In this document: in pieces, positions 26,517-39,222 of the stretch
Position numbering within the stretch: the stretch's first letter is position 1
Layout: every line of letters begins with the position of its first letter
Source: Carcinoscorpius rotundicauda
Taxonomy: Eukaryota; Arthropoda; Merostomata; Xiphosura; Limulidae
Length of the DNA stretch: 64,000 nt
Assembly: GCA_011833715.1 (NCBI GenBank)
Contig: CM022393.1
Span: 82,556,952-82,620,951, forward strand
Direction of reading: 5' to 3'
The notes under the pieces: model-generated
What the model was told of the DNA's origin: nothing
The model's input: only the letters and a program-made list of their open reading frames with translations
Databases searched by the model: none
Made by a program: the position numbers and the translations under genes

Positions 26517-26799
26517 GGCCCGGCATGACCAAGCGTGTTAAGGTGCGCGACTCGTAATCTGAGGGTCGTGGGTTCGCATCCAGGTCGGGCTAAAACATGC
26601 TCGCCCTCCCAGCCGTGAGAGCGTTATAATGTGACGATCAATCCCACTATTCGTTGGTAAAAGAGTAGCCCAAGAGTTGGTGGTGGGTGGTGATGACTAG
26701 CTGCCTTCTCTCTTTAGCAGTCTTACACTGCTAAATTAGGGACAGCTAGCACAAGTAGCCCTCGAGTAGCTTTGTGCGAATTTCAAAAACAAAAAAAAA
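26517..26799 (+). mobile_element. SINE-A copy
   Basis: Full length, flanked by a perfect 12-bp duplication, cttaacttttaa, at 26505-26516 and 26800-26811. The head resembles tRNA-Thr with a CGT anticodon loop (ctcgtaa). Confidence 0.96.
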
Positions 26800-27356
26800 C
26801 TTAACTTTTAAACGTACACAGACCTAAAACATTTTGAACAATAAATATACTCTTATGCAATGAACGTAAGTATATTAAACCTATCTTTAGTTTAAGAAAA
26901 CACAGTACTATGGAAAATAAACTCTTTAACACAGATATATATCAAAAGCATATATGTTCTATCGATAGAACGGCAGTAACGCCAGTGAACCGAGATACTT
27001 ACAACAATAAAACAATAAACCGGGATTCGGTTTCCTGGCTGAATACAGTCAATAGTGCTTTTCTCTAAAATAACCAAACCAATAGATATCATTGAGTGAT
27101 GATTAAAATGTGTATTCGTGTATATATATATATATATATAATCTTTAACAATAAAAGCTACAATTGTACATTCATAATATAACACGATACTTACACGTAT
27201 AAAGACTGGCTATTATTTCTAAAGGATCAGATGCATCCAGAAATTAATATTTTTAATGTTATGGACATATATTACCACATTGATCCATCTAACATCAGTA
27301 TAGAACACTGGAATGCGTTCTTCTTTTTCTGGTATTCAGTGTTGGAGACGATCACG

Positions 27357-27632
27357 TTTGTTTGTTTTTTGTATTTCGCGCAAAGCTACTCGAGGGCTAT
27401 CTGTGCTAGCCGACCCCAATTTAACAGTGTAAGACTTGAGGGAAAGCAGCTAGTTATCATCACCCACCGCCAACTCTTGGGCTACTCTTTTACCAACGAA
27501 TAGTGGGATTGACCATAATATTATAACACCCCCACGGCTGAAAGGGCGAGCATGTTTGGTGCGACATGGATTCGAACCCGCGACCCTCGGATTACGAGTC
27601 GAACGCCTTAACACGCTTGGCCATGCCGGGCC
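27357..27632 (-). mobile_element. SINE-A copy
   Basis: Full length, flanked by gacgatcacg at 27347-27356 and 27633-27642. Confidence 0.96.
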
Positions 27633-27895
27633 GACGATCACGTATTTTCTGAATGCTGTATTCTAGAATTAGTTACTTTTACTTTTGTCACCGTACTGAT
27701 TACCACTTCAGGTTATAGCTTGATAGCCAATCATCCGTAATTACAGAACAACTCTGAGAGCTCAGTTCCTTCAGATGGATAATTTCACAACCAAAATATT
27801 GCTTGTTTTCTGAATATGAAAAAAAAAAATTTCACCCGTGGACTCAAAAAGTGGATTACATAACACTAGTGTGTTACACACTTCAAGATATTTTG

Positions 27896-28032
27896 ACTTC
27901 CTTTCCCACATCTCCTCATACAGTCCAGTGTTTCTTCAGACCATCTTTATTATATATTGTATGTAGTAAACCATCATATGGGAGTGCTATAGCTTCCTTC
28001 CCACATTTACTCACACAGTCCAGTGTTTCTTT
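27896..28032. repeat. Short direct duplication of ~40 bp
   Basis: The segment with cagtccagtgtttctt occurs at about 27896-27936 and 27990-28031. Confidence 0.55.
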
Positions 28033-29907
28033 GGTTTATCTGGCCAACATTGACTACCTATACTACAGAACATCAGTTTACCCGCTGCATAAATTAACTA
28101 GCAGTTATGTTCTATGATATACATATTCACTCAAATAATACAAAACTCCGATACAAGCAACAACTACTTTCATTACATGAATGGAATCGCCTAGAAATAT
28201 CTGGAGAATGACTTCTTTATTTACATCTAGTTTATTTCGACTTCCTAGAACAACGCTCATATCAAGAAGCCCAAATGATGGTTTTACCCAGTTCATTTGA
28301 TAAACCATGAGATTGGCCAAATATTCTGACCAATCATTTATCAATCAAGAACTCTATCTCTTTTCCTTATCTCCAACATGTACAAAGCAAGACCCATTCA
28401 GGCATGAAAACGTTAAATGACAACTATGAGTATCAGTGAAACATTTTCGTTGCACTCTCCTATTTCATTGGCTAGATCTAACACGGAATCTTTCAGTTTT
28501 CCACAACAACAAAAAACTCATAGTATTCATTGTCTGCTGTTAATTCTCCTGAAACTGTTGCACCCTTGGTCTAAAAAGATAGTCTTGTCTACTTTGGTGC
28601 TAAGCAAGACAAGAGCGGATCGTTCAAAAATACAGTTGCTAAATTGGCTAAACATATATTTTACTCCTCCTTTCCAGGATAACATCCGAGCAGAGGCACT
28701 GGCACCACGTGCTGTGGTATATAAAACATGGAAAGAACAGTATATCTCAAAATATATTTCTTATATTACAAGACGGCGTCATTTGATAGCTTCAATAACA
28801 AGGACAATTAACTTCTTTCAGTCAGCATTTTTGCAAATAATTGACTGTTCTAAATGCTGAATAGGCAGTTTATTCCAACATAAATATCAGAAGGTTGATA
28901 TCCTGACATGTACTTCTTCAAGTGTTTCATCATCTAGCTAGTAAACACGGCCGGACAAGTACTTTGGGCTACTTTCATTTTCATCATTTAAGCTGAAATG
29001 TTCTGTAAGAAGCTGAATCTTCCCGATACTATTCGCTTCTGAACTTGAGCTCATTTTCTAGAAAATGTTTCATGTGTACTATGAGGAAGCAACTTTTCCA
29101 TGTTCCAGGTTTTGTGTATCAATGGATCAACTTTGTCTGACTACTAGATAGAAATTACTATAAAAGTAATTAAGCTACTTTTATGCTGTTTTTGTGTTGC
29201 AGACCAATAACACAGCCAGACTCAGACTTCTTTCCTTGACTGTTTTACCATACCATGTATTCTGCTGTATGGCTGTTTTTCTAATTTCTAATATGCAACC
29301 TCATGTGCACCCGCCAGTACTGTTCTCAGTCACTCCAAACAAACTTGCAGAATTCGTAACATTATGCAGCTAGGAAGTGGGCCATACATAATTTTCACGG
29401 GGAATGTCTATATATGAACTATTGAATAAACATCCAGTCATTTTATTTTCTTCTGTTTCATGGTACGAAATCATGATGTACAGCTAATCTAACATGATAA
29501 AGTTGTCATCTGGTAAGTCGACTCCAGAAACCATACTCTGTCCAGTGCCCACTCTTAGCCTCGAGAAAGGCTACACACGAGTTACACCTTGTCCCATCCT
29601 ATGTAATGTCTGTCTAATCAACGTCTGCTGTACTGCCAAATGGCAAGACATATCGTGTTATTGGAATTCATGTACCAAAGGCATCTAACTCAGTGTGGGC
29701 GAATGTGTCTCCTCATGGAAAGGCTTTTTTTATATTTCATTGATCATTATAATTATTGACAAGTGCATATCATTACGACTCATGTTGGTGACTGGCATCC
29801 ACATTCCCTGCCTCTTTCTATTCTAATAACTCGAATCCTGACCTGCAAGCTACCATAATTTTGCCCAATGGTGAAATAGTTCTTTCATTAAAGTCCATCC
29901 ACTGATA

Positions 29908-30197
29908 TTTCTTCACTTAGTGGGACTGGGTGACTTTCTTCTTGGAGTATCTCCATTTCTTCACTTAGTGGTACTGGGTGCCTTTCTTCTTGGAGTATCT
30001 CCATTTCTTAACTTAGTGGGACTGGGTGCCTTTCTTATTGGAGTATCTCCATTTCTTCACTTCGTGGGACTGGATGCCTTTCTTCTTGGAGTATCTCCAT
30101 TTCTTAACTTAGTGGGACTGGGTGCCTTTCTTTTTGGAGTATCTCCATTTCTTCACTTAGTGGGACTGGATGCCTTTCTTCTTGGAGTATCTCCCTA
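29908..30197. repeat. 48-bp tandem array, six copies
   Basis: The unit is ttcttggagtatctccattt plus cttcacttagtgggactgggtgcctt. Copies alternate between cttcactt and cttaactt, making a 96-bp higher-order unit. The length is 16 codons: on the plus strand it reads FLLGVSPFLHLVGLGA. On the minus strand it reads GDTPRRKAPSPTK with a stop in alternate copies. No other sign of a gene is seen. Confidence 0.9.
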
Positions 30198-30983
30198 ATG
30201 TTCTATTGATCATCAATCTCTTGCACCTCATCTCTGTTCCTTTGTCTGGCAAGGTGCTTTCCAGCATGTAAAGACTCTCCAATGCTCCACTGATCACTAA
30301 ATTCATTGACAAGTGCTCATTGTCTCGTCTGTAGTTCATCCAACAGTAGCACCCACTTTAAGCCTTTTTGGGTAGTGTTGAAGATAGCCAGACCTTCGAT
30401 GTTTTGGTCAACAAATATATAGTTCCATGGAGACTGTCCCACTTAGTGTCTGATACCCCAGGCTTATATCCACCTCGATGGAGGAACTATATTTATCTGG
30501 TTTCATCAAGTCCAAGACTTCGTCCCTTGGGGAAAATTTGTCAACCCTTCTGGTTATACCAGTCAGCATCTGTTTCACTTCGTAACCTTGTGACTGTAGG
30601 GTAATGTCTTCAAGAGACCTTTCCAATATGTCCAAAATCCAGGAGACAGTTTCCTCCAGATCTAGCCACAGTCGTTGCAAACTGCTTTTAGGCCAATCCT
30701 GACTCAGTCTCTACTAATTCATATATCTTACATTGAGCAACAAAATGTAATTTGTACACAAACTCGGATTTTGGTCAATCAATAGGATGTTGAAAAGTCT
30801 GGCCATACACTCAGAATGTCACAAAATCAAAATGCCTCCTTCTCTACTATTCTGTTTTGTTTTCTGGTACACACGAATTAACTGGAGATTTATAGAACAC
30901 CAAATCACAGAATATGAGTCTATGTCTCTCTTTGAATTCCGAGTGAGTTTGTTAATAAGAAAAGATGCTTTAGTTTTATATTT

Positions 30984-31170
30984 TGTTGAATTTTGTGCAA
31001 AGTTATTCAAAGGCTATCTGTGCTAGCCATCCATTATTCAGAAGTGGTACAGAAATGAGAAGACAGCTAATAAACACCGCTCACCGCCAACTCTCGGGCT
31101 ACTCTTTACTAAAGAAAAGTGTGATTGACCGTACATTACAACATACCCATTTTAGAAAGAGCAAGCATGT
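30984..31170 (-). mobile_element. SINE-A fragment, old
   Basis: Recognisable tail and central domain (caccgccaactctcgggcta); the head is missing and identity is low. Confidence 0.75.
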
Positions 31171-32002
31171 AAGGTTTTTCACAAAACGTTCATCGTGCAC
31201 ATGAGCTTTGGTCACTGCGATTCAAAGATGGTGTGGCAGACTCAGGTCATCACTCATTCGCTAACAGAGAAGTGACCAGTTACGAGATTTAAGTCTCGTG
31301 TATATGAAAGTAAGGAAGTGTGACTATTCTATATGAAAATTCCACCCAATCTGATCAGAAAGAAAATACAGAAATTACAAAAATGCGCGTGTTAATCAAG
31401 ATGATAGCTAACACACGCGATATAATCCTGAACCGTAACATCATTTGCTCAAACAATTTTATTTATGCCACAACAAGACATAAATGCAATTTTAGATGAA
31501 AAAAACGTTTCATTGGCTTTAATATTTTTCCATAATCCAATAAGCGTACTGCTGTTTGAGCTCCCACAGTTATCATTTGAACAAGTTTAACGAAATATCT
31601 ATTTTCAAGCATTTTACATATTTAATTAAAATTAATTAAAACCTCTTTTTTTAACTGAGAAATGTTATTCCAACAACAACAATATTTGAAACGTCTAATT
31701 CTCAGTTCATATTAAATGAAAATAATTATTTGATTTTAATTTTATTTCAAGTAGATTTCTTGATTGCGATATTTTTTTTTAAAATGATGAGCGGTGAGTA
31801 TTGCAACAGATTAAGCGCAGTTGATTTCAGAATCATAGCATTCATTGTGAATTATGCTTCATTAACAAGCAATTTTGTAAGACGCTTTTAACACAATGAA
31901 CTTGAAATACAACAACGAAATATCACAAAACTTACTTAATAATCATACAACAGTATCAACTGAGTGCTATATTATTTAGTTATTACGTATAACTATTGCG
32001 TA

Positions 32003-32279
32003 GGCCCGGCATGGCCTAGCGAGTTAAGGCGTGCGCTTCGTAATCTGAGGGTCGCGGGTTCGCGCCCGACTCGCACCAAACATGCTCGCCCTCCCAACGG
32101 TGAGGGCGTTATAATTACACGGTCAATCCCACTATTCGTTGGTAAAAGAGTAGCTCAAAAGTTGGCGGTGGGTGGTGATGACTAACTGTCTTCCCTCTAG
32201 TCTTACACTGCTAAATTAGGGACGGCTAGTACAAATAGCCCTCTAGTAGCTTTGTGCGAAATTTCAAAAACCAAACCAA
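32003..32279 (+). mobile_element. SINE-A copy
   Basis: Full length; flanked by actattgcgta and actattgtgta. Confidence 0.95.
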
Positions 32280-32852
32280 ACTATTGTGTATGTACTTATG
32301 ATATTGTTAAAATAGATAAGTTGTCATTCTTTTAGCACAAAGACACACAGTGAAATACTTGTGCACCAGTGACAGCGGAGAATCAATCCTTGGGTTTTAG
32401 TGTTGTAAGTGAACCTACTTCCGGTCCTCAGTGTGACAATAAAGGACAATAAGTAAAGTGCATTAAACACTGTCCAATATGAAGATAACACCTAGCGGGT
32501 TAAGTTGAAAATATTGTCTTCCTGTTTCACTTAATAACTAGAATGTTTTGGTGCTTTTTGTTAGCCTCATCTCTGGGTTAGAACTTGATGTCTCCAATAT
32601 TAGAAAGGTCCAAGGAAATAGTAATGGGAGACTAATAAAATTCTAAGGGGGGGGTGAGAGTTCATAGTTAACGATCAAAACTAGTCGACTTCAGTCCTCT
32701 CTGTATATGTGCACATATAAATATATACAGGGGGTGGAAAAAAGCGACTCCTCTTAATAATGTTGTTAATTCGTTATATACTTTATCAGATAACATAAAA
32801 TAAATGTGAAGCTGTACGTTTTTATAACACACTTTACGAGATCTGTTCACAT

Positions 32853-32974
32853 GTGATATGTGTGTTTCCTACAGCAAAGCCACATTGGGCTATCTGCTGA
32901 GCCCACCGAGGGGAATCGAATCCATGATTTTAGCGTTGTAAATCCGTAGACTTACTGTTGTACCAGCGGGGGCC
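32853..32974 (-). mobile_element. SINE-C copy
   Basis: Complement reads gctggtacaacagtaagtct, ggattcgattcccctcggtg, atgtggctttgctgta, then a cacacat tail. This third tRNA-like SINE family has a head similar to SINE-B and a different tail. Confidence 0.8.
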
Positions 32975-33187
32975 CCATATATGATGTGAAATCCTAGTTT
33001 AACACTGGCTTTCGTAAGTGCCAGAACGTTTCGTAATTTTAGTCACATTTTATCAGAAAATGTGTTGTATGCCTGCTGTAATTTCTCAGGTATTCTTAAT
33101 CGGTTTAACTCATCTCCAAAAGTGTTGTAACTGAATATCAAGTGACTGAACTGCCCATTCTATAACACCGTTTCTCTTATTTCTGAG

Positions 33188-33313
33188 GTCCCCCAGTGGC
33201 TCAGCGGTATGTCTGCGGACTTACACGCTGAAATCCGGGTTTCGATACCCGTGGTGGGCAGAGCACAGATAGTCCATTGTGTAGCTTTGTGCTTAATTCA
33301 AAACAACAACAAC
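33188..33313 (+). mobile_element. SINE-B copy
   Basis: Flanked by a perfect 12-bp duplication, cttatttctgag, at 33176-33187 and 33314-33325. Confidence 0.96.
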
Positions 33314-33643
33314 TTATTTCTGAGATACATTTCAGCGACTCCGCGATTGTAGAGAAACTTGTTTGAACATTTTGTAGACCAACTAAAATAAAGAGATCTA
33401 AGAAACTACAGCAAATAGACGATACTTTTAATGAGAAAGTGTAACTTAAATTATGAAAAGTTCGTGCATTTATGAAAGCCAGTGTTAAAATTAAGAATTG
33501 AGTTGATATTTGATAAGTGCTTTCTGAAGACGTATACTTTTACATACTTTTCTGTTACATAATAACATTCTTTATATATATATTATGCTAATTTTCTTCT
33601 GTCCCCAAAACTTCTCCCACTGTTAAAGTCCCATTTTCATTAA

Positions 33644-33921
33644 TTGTTTGTTTGTTTGTTTTTATTTTGCCTTAAGCTACTCGAGGGTTATCTGCGCTAG
33701 CCGTCTCTAATTTAGCAGCGTAAGACTAGAGGGAAGGCAGTTAGTCATCACCAGTCACTGCCAACTCTTGGTCTACTCTTGTAACAACGAATAGTGAGAT
33801 TGACCGTCTCATTATAACGCTCCCATGGCTGAAAGGACGAGCCTGTTTGGTGTGACAGGGATTCGAACTCGCGACCCTCGAATTACGAGTCGAGTGTCTT
33901 AACCACCTGGAAATGCCGGCT
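33644..33921 (-). mobile_element. SINE-A copy
   Basis: Full-length reversed copy with scattered differences. Confidence 0.9.
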
Positions 33922-33992
33922 TACAGTAACGTCACCTAGTGGCTTACAATAACATCACCCAGCGGCTTACAATAAAGTAACCCAGTTGCTCA
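33922..33992. repeat. Short three-unit tandem repeat
   Basis: Three ~23-bp units around ggcttacaataacatcaccc, abutting the head of the SINE-A copy. Confidence 0.5.
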
Positions 33993-35307
33993 GCGAAAAA
34001 GTTAGTGATTTTAATAGTTTAATTTAGAGTCGAACTACGTGCAAAACATGGTTTGTTGTGCGGTTTTGTGTTCAACGTGCAAGATTTATAGACAATGACG
34101 AAATCACATGCACTTCGAATATGTTTTTGGAGATATATTTATTGTCAACAACATTATCAGTACAATCATGTTTTATATCAATAAATAATGTTTCTTTACA
34201 TAAATATTTATATCTTCATCTCACGTAACAAAGTGTGACATAAAGGTTATAAGAGTTCATTAACAGCGTATCTGTCTGCTGTGGTTATGATACGTAGCAG
34301 GTTTTAGTTACAAAAGCCGTTACGCAAGCGTTACGAAAATATAACAAGTCACTCACCATCATGTTAACAAAATTCTGAACCAGCATTGGACATCATACGA
34401 CCCACAATATGCCGAAAATTCTTTAGTAACCACGTGATTACAAACTACGTTAATACAATATTAGTAGCCGTGTGACCCATAGTTGTGTCAGCACAGTTCT
34501 AACACCGTGTAACCCATCTATATCTAAGTGCTGTCCTGTTAAATGTGGTCCCAAGCCCATCATCGCGTCGAGACACTCTTAATTATAACATGACCCACCA
34601 CAATGTCATTACTGCTTTAACCCCATCTAAACCATCTTTATCTAAATTATTAAATGTTATTCCAAACATATTATCGTATCGACTCATTCTCAGTTACCAC
34701 AGAACTGACCACTATGTCAGCATAGATCTTGTTACAATGGTCAGTAAATACATCAATAATAATTCTTTTTATTTTAATTTACATGATGAAAGAGTATTGA
34801 TACATTGTTTTAGAGTTATGTGAAACATGGACAAAAGTTCAAAAAGTAAATCCCTTCAGAAACGCTAAAATCATGTTGATTAACTAAAAGTAAACAATTA
34901 GGCTGATAAATTTACAGAAAGAAATGTTAAGATGCTGTTAACAAGAAATGACTTCATATTTCGCAGAACGTCTAAATATATAAAATTTATAGGGGTGGAA
35001 AGAAGTTCTTATATACAAGACGTTAGATGAACCGATGTGTAATTTACATCATCATGAAACGTGGGTAGTTTGTATTATCAAATAAGTTCTTAATAAGATG
35101 GAGAATTTGGGGATAATTTTACTAAAAATGAAACAAAAAAGACAATTAAGGTAAAGACAAAAAATCGTGATGAAATATTCAAGCTTTTTTTTACATCATT
35201 ACAATATATTTTATTTAATACTGGTTCTTCTAAACCAGTCAGACTTAATATTGGTCCAAACACACTTAAAAGTGATGATTTAGTGCAAAAACCCTTTTCC
35301 CTCTAAA
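33993..35307. other. Intergenic, nothing recognised
   Basis: AT-rich sequence without SINEs, arrays or coding motifs that I can identify. Confidence 0.6.
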
Positions 35308-35536
35308 TTAAAACTTGTCAGTGCCACGGACGAGTCAATTCGTTTTCAATAATACCTAACTTTAAAGCTAGATTTCAGCACCATACATGCATTTGACCTA
35401 CTTACATATTGTTTCACTTTCGATCCAAAATGACGTCACTAAAAAAGATTACAAAGTGAAGAAGCATTAGAGTTATATTTTGAACTTGGTTCGGAGTTGC
35501 CGCAGCAGCTGAAATACTTGGCAGTCAACAGGTTAA
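35308..35536. mobile_element. piggyBac-like MITE, copy 1
   Basis: Bounded by TTAA-like ends: ttaaaacttgtcagtg at the left and caacaggttaa at the right. Nearly identical in length and internal sequence to the copy at 47830-48055. TTAA targets and short inverted ends suggest a piggyBac-type element; there is no coding sequence. Confidence 0.55.
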
Positions 35537-36269
35537 ACCTTTTATCAACATTTCCAAGAAACTACTTCTCGTGTGAACAAAAACACTTTAGCGTTATTTC
35601 AGTTAGTAGGCGAAATCTCTTTACATTTGTATTTCTCTTTTTTGAAATTCATATCTCATGCTATGCAGCGACGCACAAAATACATAAATCTTCTGCTAAG
35701 ACAGTATAATTTGCAGTGTTAAGCATCCCTCGAGTGACGTCATTTTAGTGTCAACTTACTTACTGACAGACAACAAACTACTGTGTCGTGGTGCGAGCGG
35801 TTAAAGTAGGCGACTCATCCAAGGGTATCTCGGTCTCTTTTCGGGAAAGTTATAGAAAAGAAGTTTCAATTTCAACAAATATCACGTTGCTATTTGACAG
35901 TCAACTGTCACAGATGACCAGAAATATCACAAAGAGTGCACAACAGAGTCAGCGTTGGAAAGAATGACCTATGCCAGAACAGAACAACTAACTGTCGAAA
36001 ATACATTTAGTGACAATAACTGTACTTTGTGATGATTTTACTGCAAAACAGATGTCGCTGTTGTGGAATATACTAGTCCATGAGAAACGGCGGAATAAAG
36101 CGTGCCATTGTTTCATATTGAGCAACAACAACCGAAACGTCCGTGACGAACTTTTATGCTATAACACGTGACACAGTGATTCTTTAGTTTGACTGTTAGA
36201 CTTCGGGCAAACAAACCCCTGACAGGCAGTCTCCTTACAACTGGAACAACGACCCTGCCCCTTCACCAT

Positions 36270-36400
36270 GTTCCCCAGTGGCTCAGCAGTATGTCTTCGG
36301 ACTTACAACGCTAAAAACCGGGTTTAGATACCCGTGGTGGGCACAGCACAGATGACCCTTTAAGTAGTTTCGTGCTTAATTCAAAAAGCAAAAAACAACA
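36270..36400 (+). mobile_element. SINE-B copy
   Basis: Head cccagtggctcagcagtatg, B-box gggtttagatacccg, degenerate tail. Confidence 0.9.
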
Positions 36401-36456
36401 GCCCTCCCCCATCTCCTTACGGTAGTTCGGAGTGGAGTCAGAGGATATAACGTCAC

Positions 36457-36738
36457 TTGTTTTGTTTGTTTGTTTTGGAATTTCGCACAAAGCCACTCGA
36501 GGTGTATCCGTGCTAGCCGTTCCTAATTTAGCAGTGTAAGACTAGAGGTAAGGCAAATAGTCATCACCACCCACCGCCATCTCTTGGGCTACTCTTTTAC
36601 CAACGAATAGTGGGATTGACCGTCACTTTATAACGCCCTCACGGCTGGGAGGGCGAGCATATTTAGCGCGACTCGGATGCGAACCCGCGACCTTCAGATT
36701 ACGAGAGCATGCCTTAACGCGCTCGGCCATGCCAGGCC
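36457..36738 (-). mobile_element. SINE-A copy
   Basis: Full length; flanked by tataacgtcac and tataacatcac. Confidence 0.95.
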
Positions 36739-36901
36739 TATAACATCACCTATTTGGTTTTAATATTTGCATTGCGTGATTTATGCTTCACAGTAAGCAA
36801 ACAAAGAACGATGTTACTCATTCCATAAGTAAGTATTTTACATGTACTACACGTATGTATTTACTGTTTAGTTTATGGCCTGACAAACGTGTACAAAACA
36901 A

Positions 36902-37172
36902 GTGAGAATGTTAACTTTGAATTACCGTACACACCAACATGAGTCGGCTTGGTTTGGTTTGTCTGGAATTAAGCACAAAGCCACACAATGGGCTATTTGT
37001 GCTCTGCCCATCACGGGTACCAAAACCCGGTTTTTAGCAGTGTGAGTTCTTACTTACCGCTGTGTCACTTGGGAGCAACACGATTGGAAGAACATTAATT
37101 TTGAATTACCGTAAACACAAACATGATTGGGAGAACGTTAATTCAGAATTATCGTAGACGCAAACATGATTT
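36902..37172. repeat. ~43-bp repeat (3 units) split by a SINE
   Basis: The unit is (g)agaacgttaattttgaatta plus ccgtaaacacaaacatga. One unit (36902-36950) is separated from the other two (37085-37172) by a SINE-B copy. Confidence 0.6.
36953..37077 (-). mobile_element. SINE-B copy splitting a tandem repeat
   Basis: Reversed copy; complement of the tail (gaattaagcacaaagccaca) at the left, head at the right. It separates unit 1 from units 2-3 of a ~43-bp repeat. Confidence 0.88.
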
Positions 37173-37361
37173 AACATTTGAGGATTTAAAGTAATTGACA
37201 AACTTAATATTGACTCTCAACTCACTGGCCATTTCTAGTTGTAAATAAATCACAAACAACAATTTTACAACAAACCTACGGGAAAGAACAAACTTAATTT
37301 ACTGATAAAGTATATTCTTCGTAATTAAATCAGTATATATTGTTTGAGAGCACATACACAA

Positions 37362-37470
37362 CGCCCGATGCTGGTACAGCCGTAAGTCTAGAGATTTACA
37401 ACGCTAAAGTCGAGGGTTCGATTCCCATTGATGGAGTCAGCAGATAGACCGATTTGGCTTTCCCATAAGG
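37362..37470 (+). mobile_element. SINE-C copy
   Basis: gctggtacagccgtaagtct, gagggttcgattcccattga and gatttggctttcccataagg match SINE-C; the tail is short. Confidence 0.75.
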
Positions 37471-37532
37471 AATATATTAATTGTTAAAATTTAATCAAAG
37501 CAGGGGTAATTTAAACTTTAGAAGTTTCATCA

Positions 37533-37790
37533 GATTTTCGCGCAACGCGACACGAGGGCTATCTACGCTAGGCGTCTCTAATTTAGCAGTGTATGATTAG
37601 AGGGAAGGTAACTAGTCATAAACGCCAACTCTGGGGCTACTTTTTTAACCAACGAATATTGTTATTGGCCAAAGCATTATAACGTCCTCACGGCTGAAAG
37701 GGGAGTATGTTTGGTATCATGGAGGTTCGAACCAGCTACCTTCGGACTGCATGTCGAACGCCCCCCATCATGTGGTCCTACCAGGGCAAC
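37533..37790 (-). mobile_element. SINE-A copy, old
   Basis: Degenerate reversed copy with internal deletion around the central domain. Confidence 0.8.
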
Positions 37791-38307
37791 TCTGAAAGTA
37801 ATGAAATGTAAACTAGATATAAGGTATTAAAAAGTCTCCAATTATCACGTGTTGCAGCTTAAACTATTGTCATGTTTCTACAAGTCAGTCTTCGTAGATC
37901 CCAAAAAGAAATGTTTTGGATTAGAAAATAACAAGTAACAGAATAAATAACAAATGAATAACAAAGAAAGATAATCTAAAGGCTTTGTTCTTTGGAACGT
38001 TTCGGTTAAATGTCGTTAAGACCATTTGATCAATGCTATTCTTTACAAATTCAAAGCTATGAGTTTAATCTTACGTAAAAAAACAAATTTTTTGGTAAGG
38101 CTAGTTTTCAACTGAGGTCAATAATTACACATCGAAAAACGTTCAACCGCCTGGTAACATCAATGTTTATCTCAGTACGTTCTACAAAACGTTTTATTAA
38201 GGCCCAGTCAAGAGTTGCAGTAACCAGCTACGTGCTGAAGAAATATAACCCGATGTTGTCGAACTCATGACAAATTTCTTTATTTATTAAAATTAATTAG
38301 TGATCCA

Positions 38308-38402
38308 GCTTCCCGCTAGTGCAGCGAAAAATCAGGGGTTCGATTCTCCTCGGTGGGCTCAACAGATAGCTCGATGTGGCTTTGCTATAAAAACACACGC
38401 AT
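38308..38402 (+). mobile_element. SINE-C copy, partial
   Basis: Lacks part of the head; has ggggttcgattctcctcggt, gatgtggctttgctataa and a cacac tail. Confidence 0.75.
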
Positions 38403-38489
38403 CAATAATTTAAATTACTAAATGTAGATTTCGGTGGTGAATCACTGTGCAAAAAAACATGAATCGTATGTTGTTAAGTCCAGTCAACA

Positions 38490-38759
38490 TTTATTTGTTT
38501 CTAAATTTCGCGCAAAGCTACACGATGGCTACTGGCCGTCCTTAATTTAGCAGTGTAAGGCTAGAGGACGGCAGCTAGTCATCACCTCCCACCGCCAACT
38601 CTTAAGCTACTCTTTTACCAACGAATAGTAAGTTTGACCGTCATATTATAATGTTCCCATGGCTGAAAGAGCAAGCATGTTTAGTGCGACGGGGACTCGA
38701 ACCCGAGACCCTCAGATTACGAGTCGATCGCCCTAACCACCTGGCCGTGCAGGGTCTCT
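38490..38759 (-). mobile_element. SINE-A copy
   Basis: Full-length reversed copy; agtcaaca flanks both sides. Confidence 0.92.
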
Positions 38760-38835
38760 AGTCAACAATCAAGTTGTTAACTACGTAGAGAAAGAACGAC
38801 TTCAATTACATTTCACATTTTTTTTCTTCTTTAAG

Positions 38836-38959
38836 AGCCTTTCAGTGGCTCAGCGGTATGTCTGCGGACTTACACGCTAAAATCCGGGTTTCGATACCCG
38901 TGGTGGGCAGAGCACAGATAGCCCATTGTGTAGCTTTGTGCTTAATTCAAAACAACAAA
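38836..38959 (+). mobile_element. SINE-B copy
   Basis: Flanked by a perfect 11-bp duplication, tcttctttaag, at 38825-38835 and 38960-38970. Confidence 0.96.
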
Positions 38960-39222
38960 TCTTCTTTAAGATTCTGTTATAAATTAAAAGTCAATTATGA
39001 TAACAGGTGATACTCAGTCTAACAAGAAGTAAAAATGTAGGTAAATGGAAATAAACAGAAAAAATGCCACATTTTTAAGTTTAAAGTAACATAATTACTA
39101 AGAGATGCAGCAATTTTTGTAGTTTACACTAGAACATTTCAAATAATAATTTCTCTTTTTGTCACATTACTCAGTTAACGAATCTTTGTATAGTAAGCAC
39201 CATATTGTGACATTCTCACACA

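Larger units (their letters stand above)
27643..30983. other. Intergenic stretch without recognised gene
   Basis: Slightly less AT-rich than its neighbours and with several medium frames (for example 28417-28860 plus and 30408-30680 minus), none matching a family I know. It also contains the 48-bp array. It may be an old, decayed element. Confidence 0.4.

Noticed and set aside
26517..26600. tRNA genes suggested by A- and B-box sequences
   Set aside because: Every instance is the head of a SINE, with mismatched stems, a shared body and flanking target duplications.
29920..30198. Frame encoding a hydrophobic 16-residue repeat as a membrane protein
   Set aside because: The open frame is the 48-bp array itself, with no supporting splice sites or flanking coding sequence.
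35785..35830. tRNA-like stretch (gtgcgagcggttaaagtagg)
   Set aside because: Resembles a tRNA or SINE head, but there is no convincing B-box or body after it.
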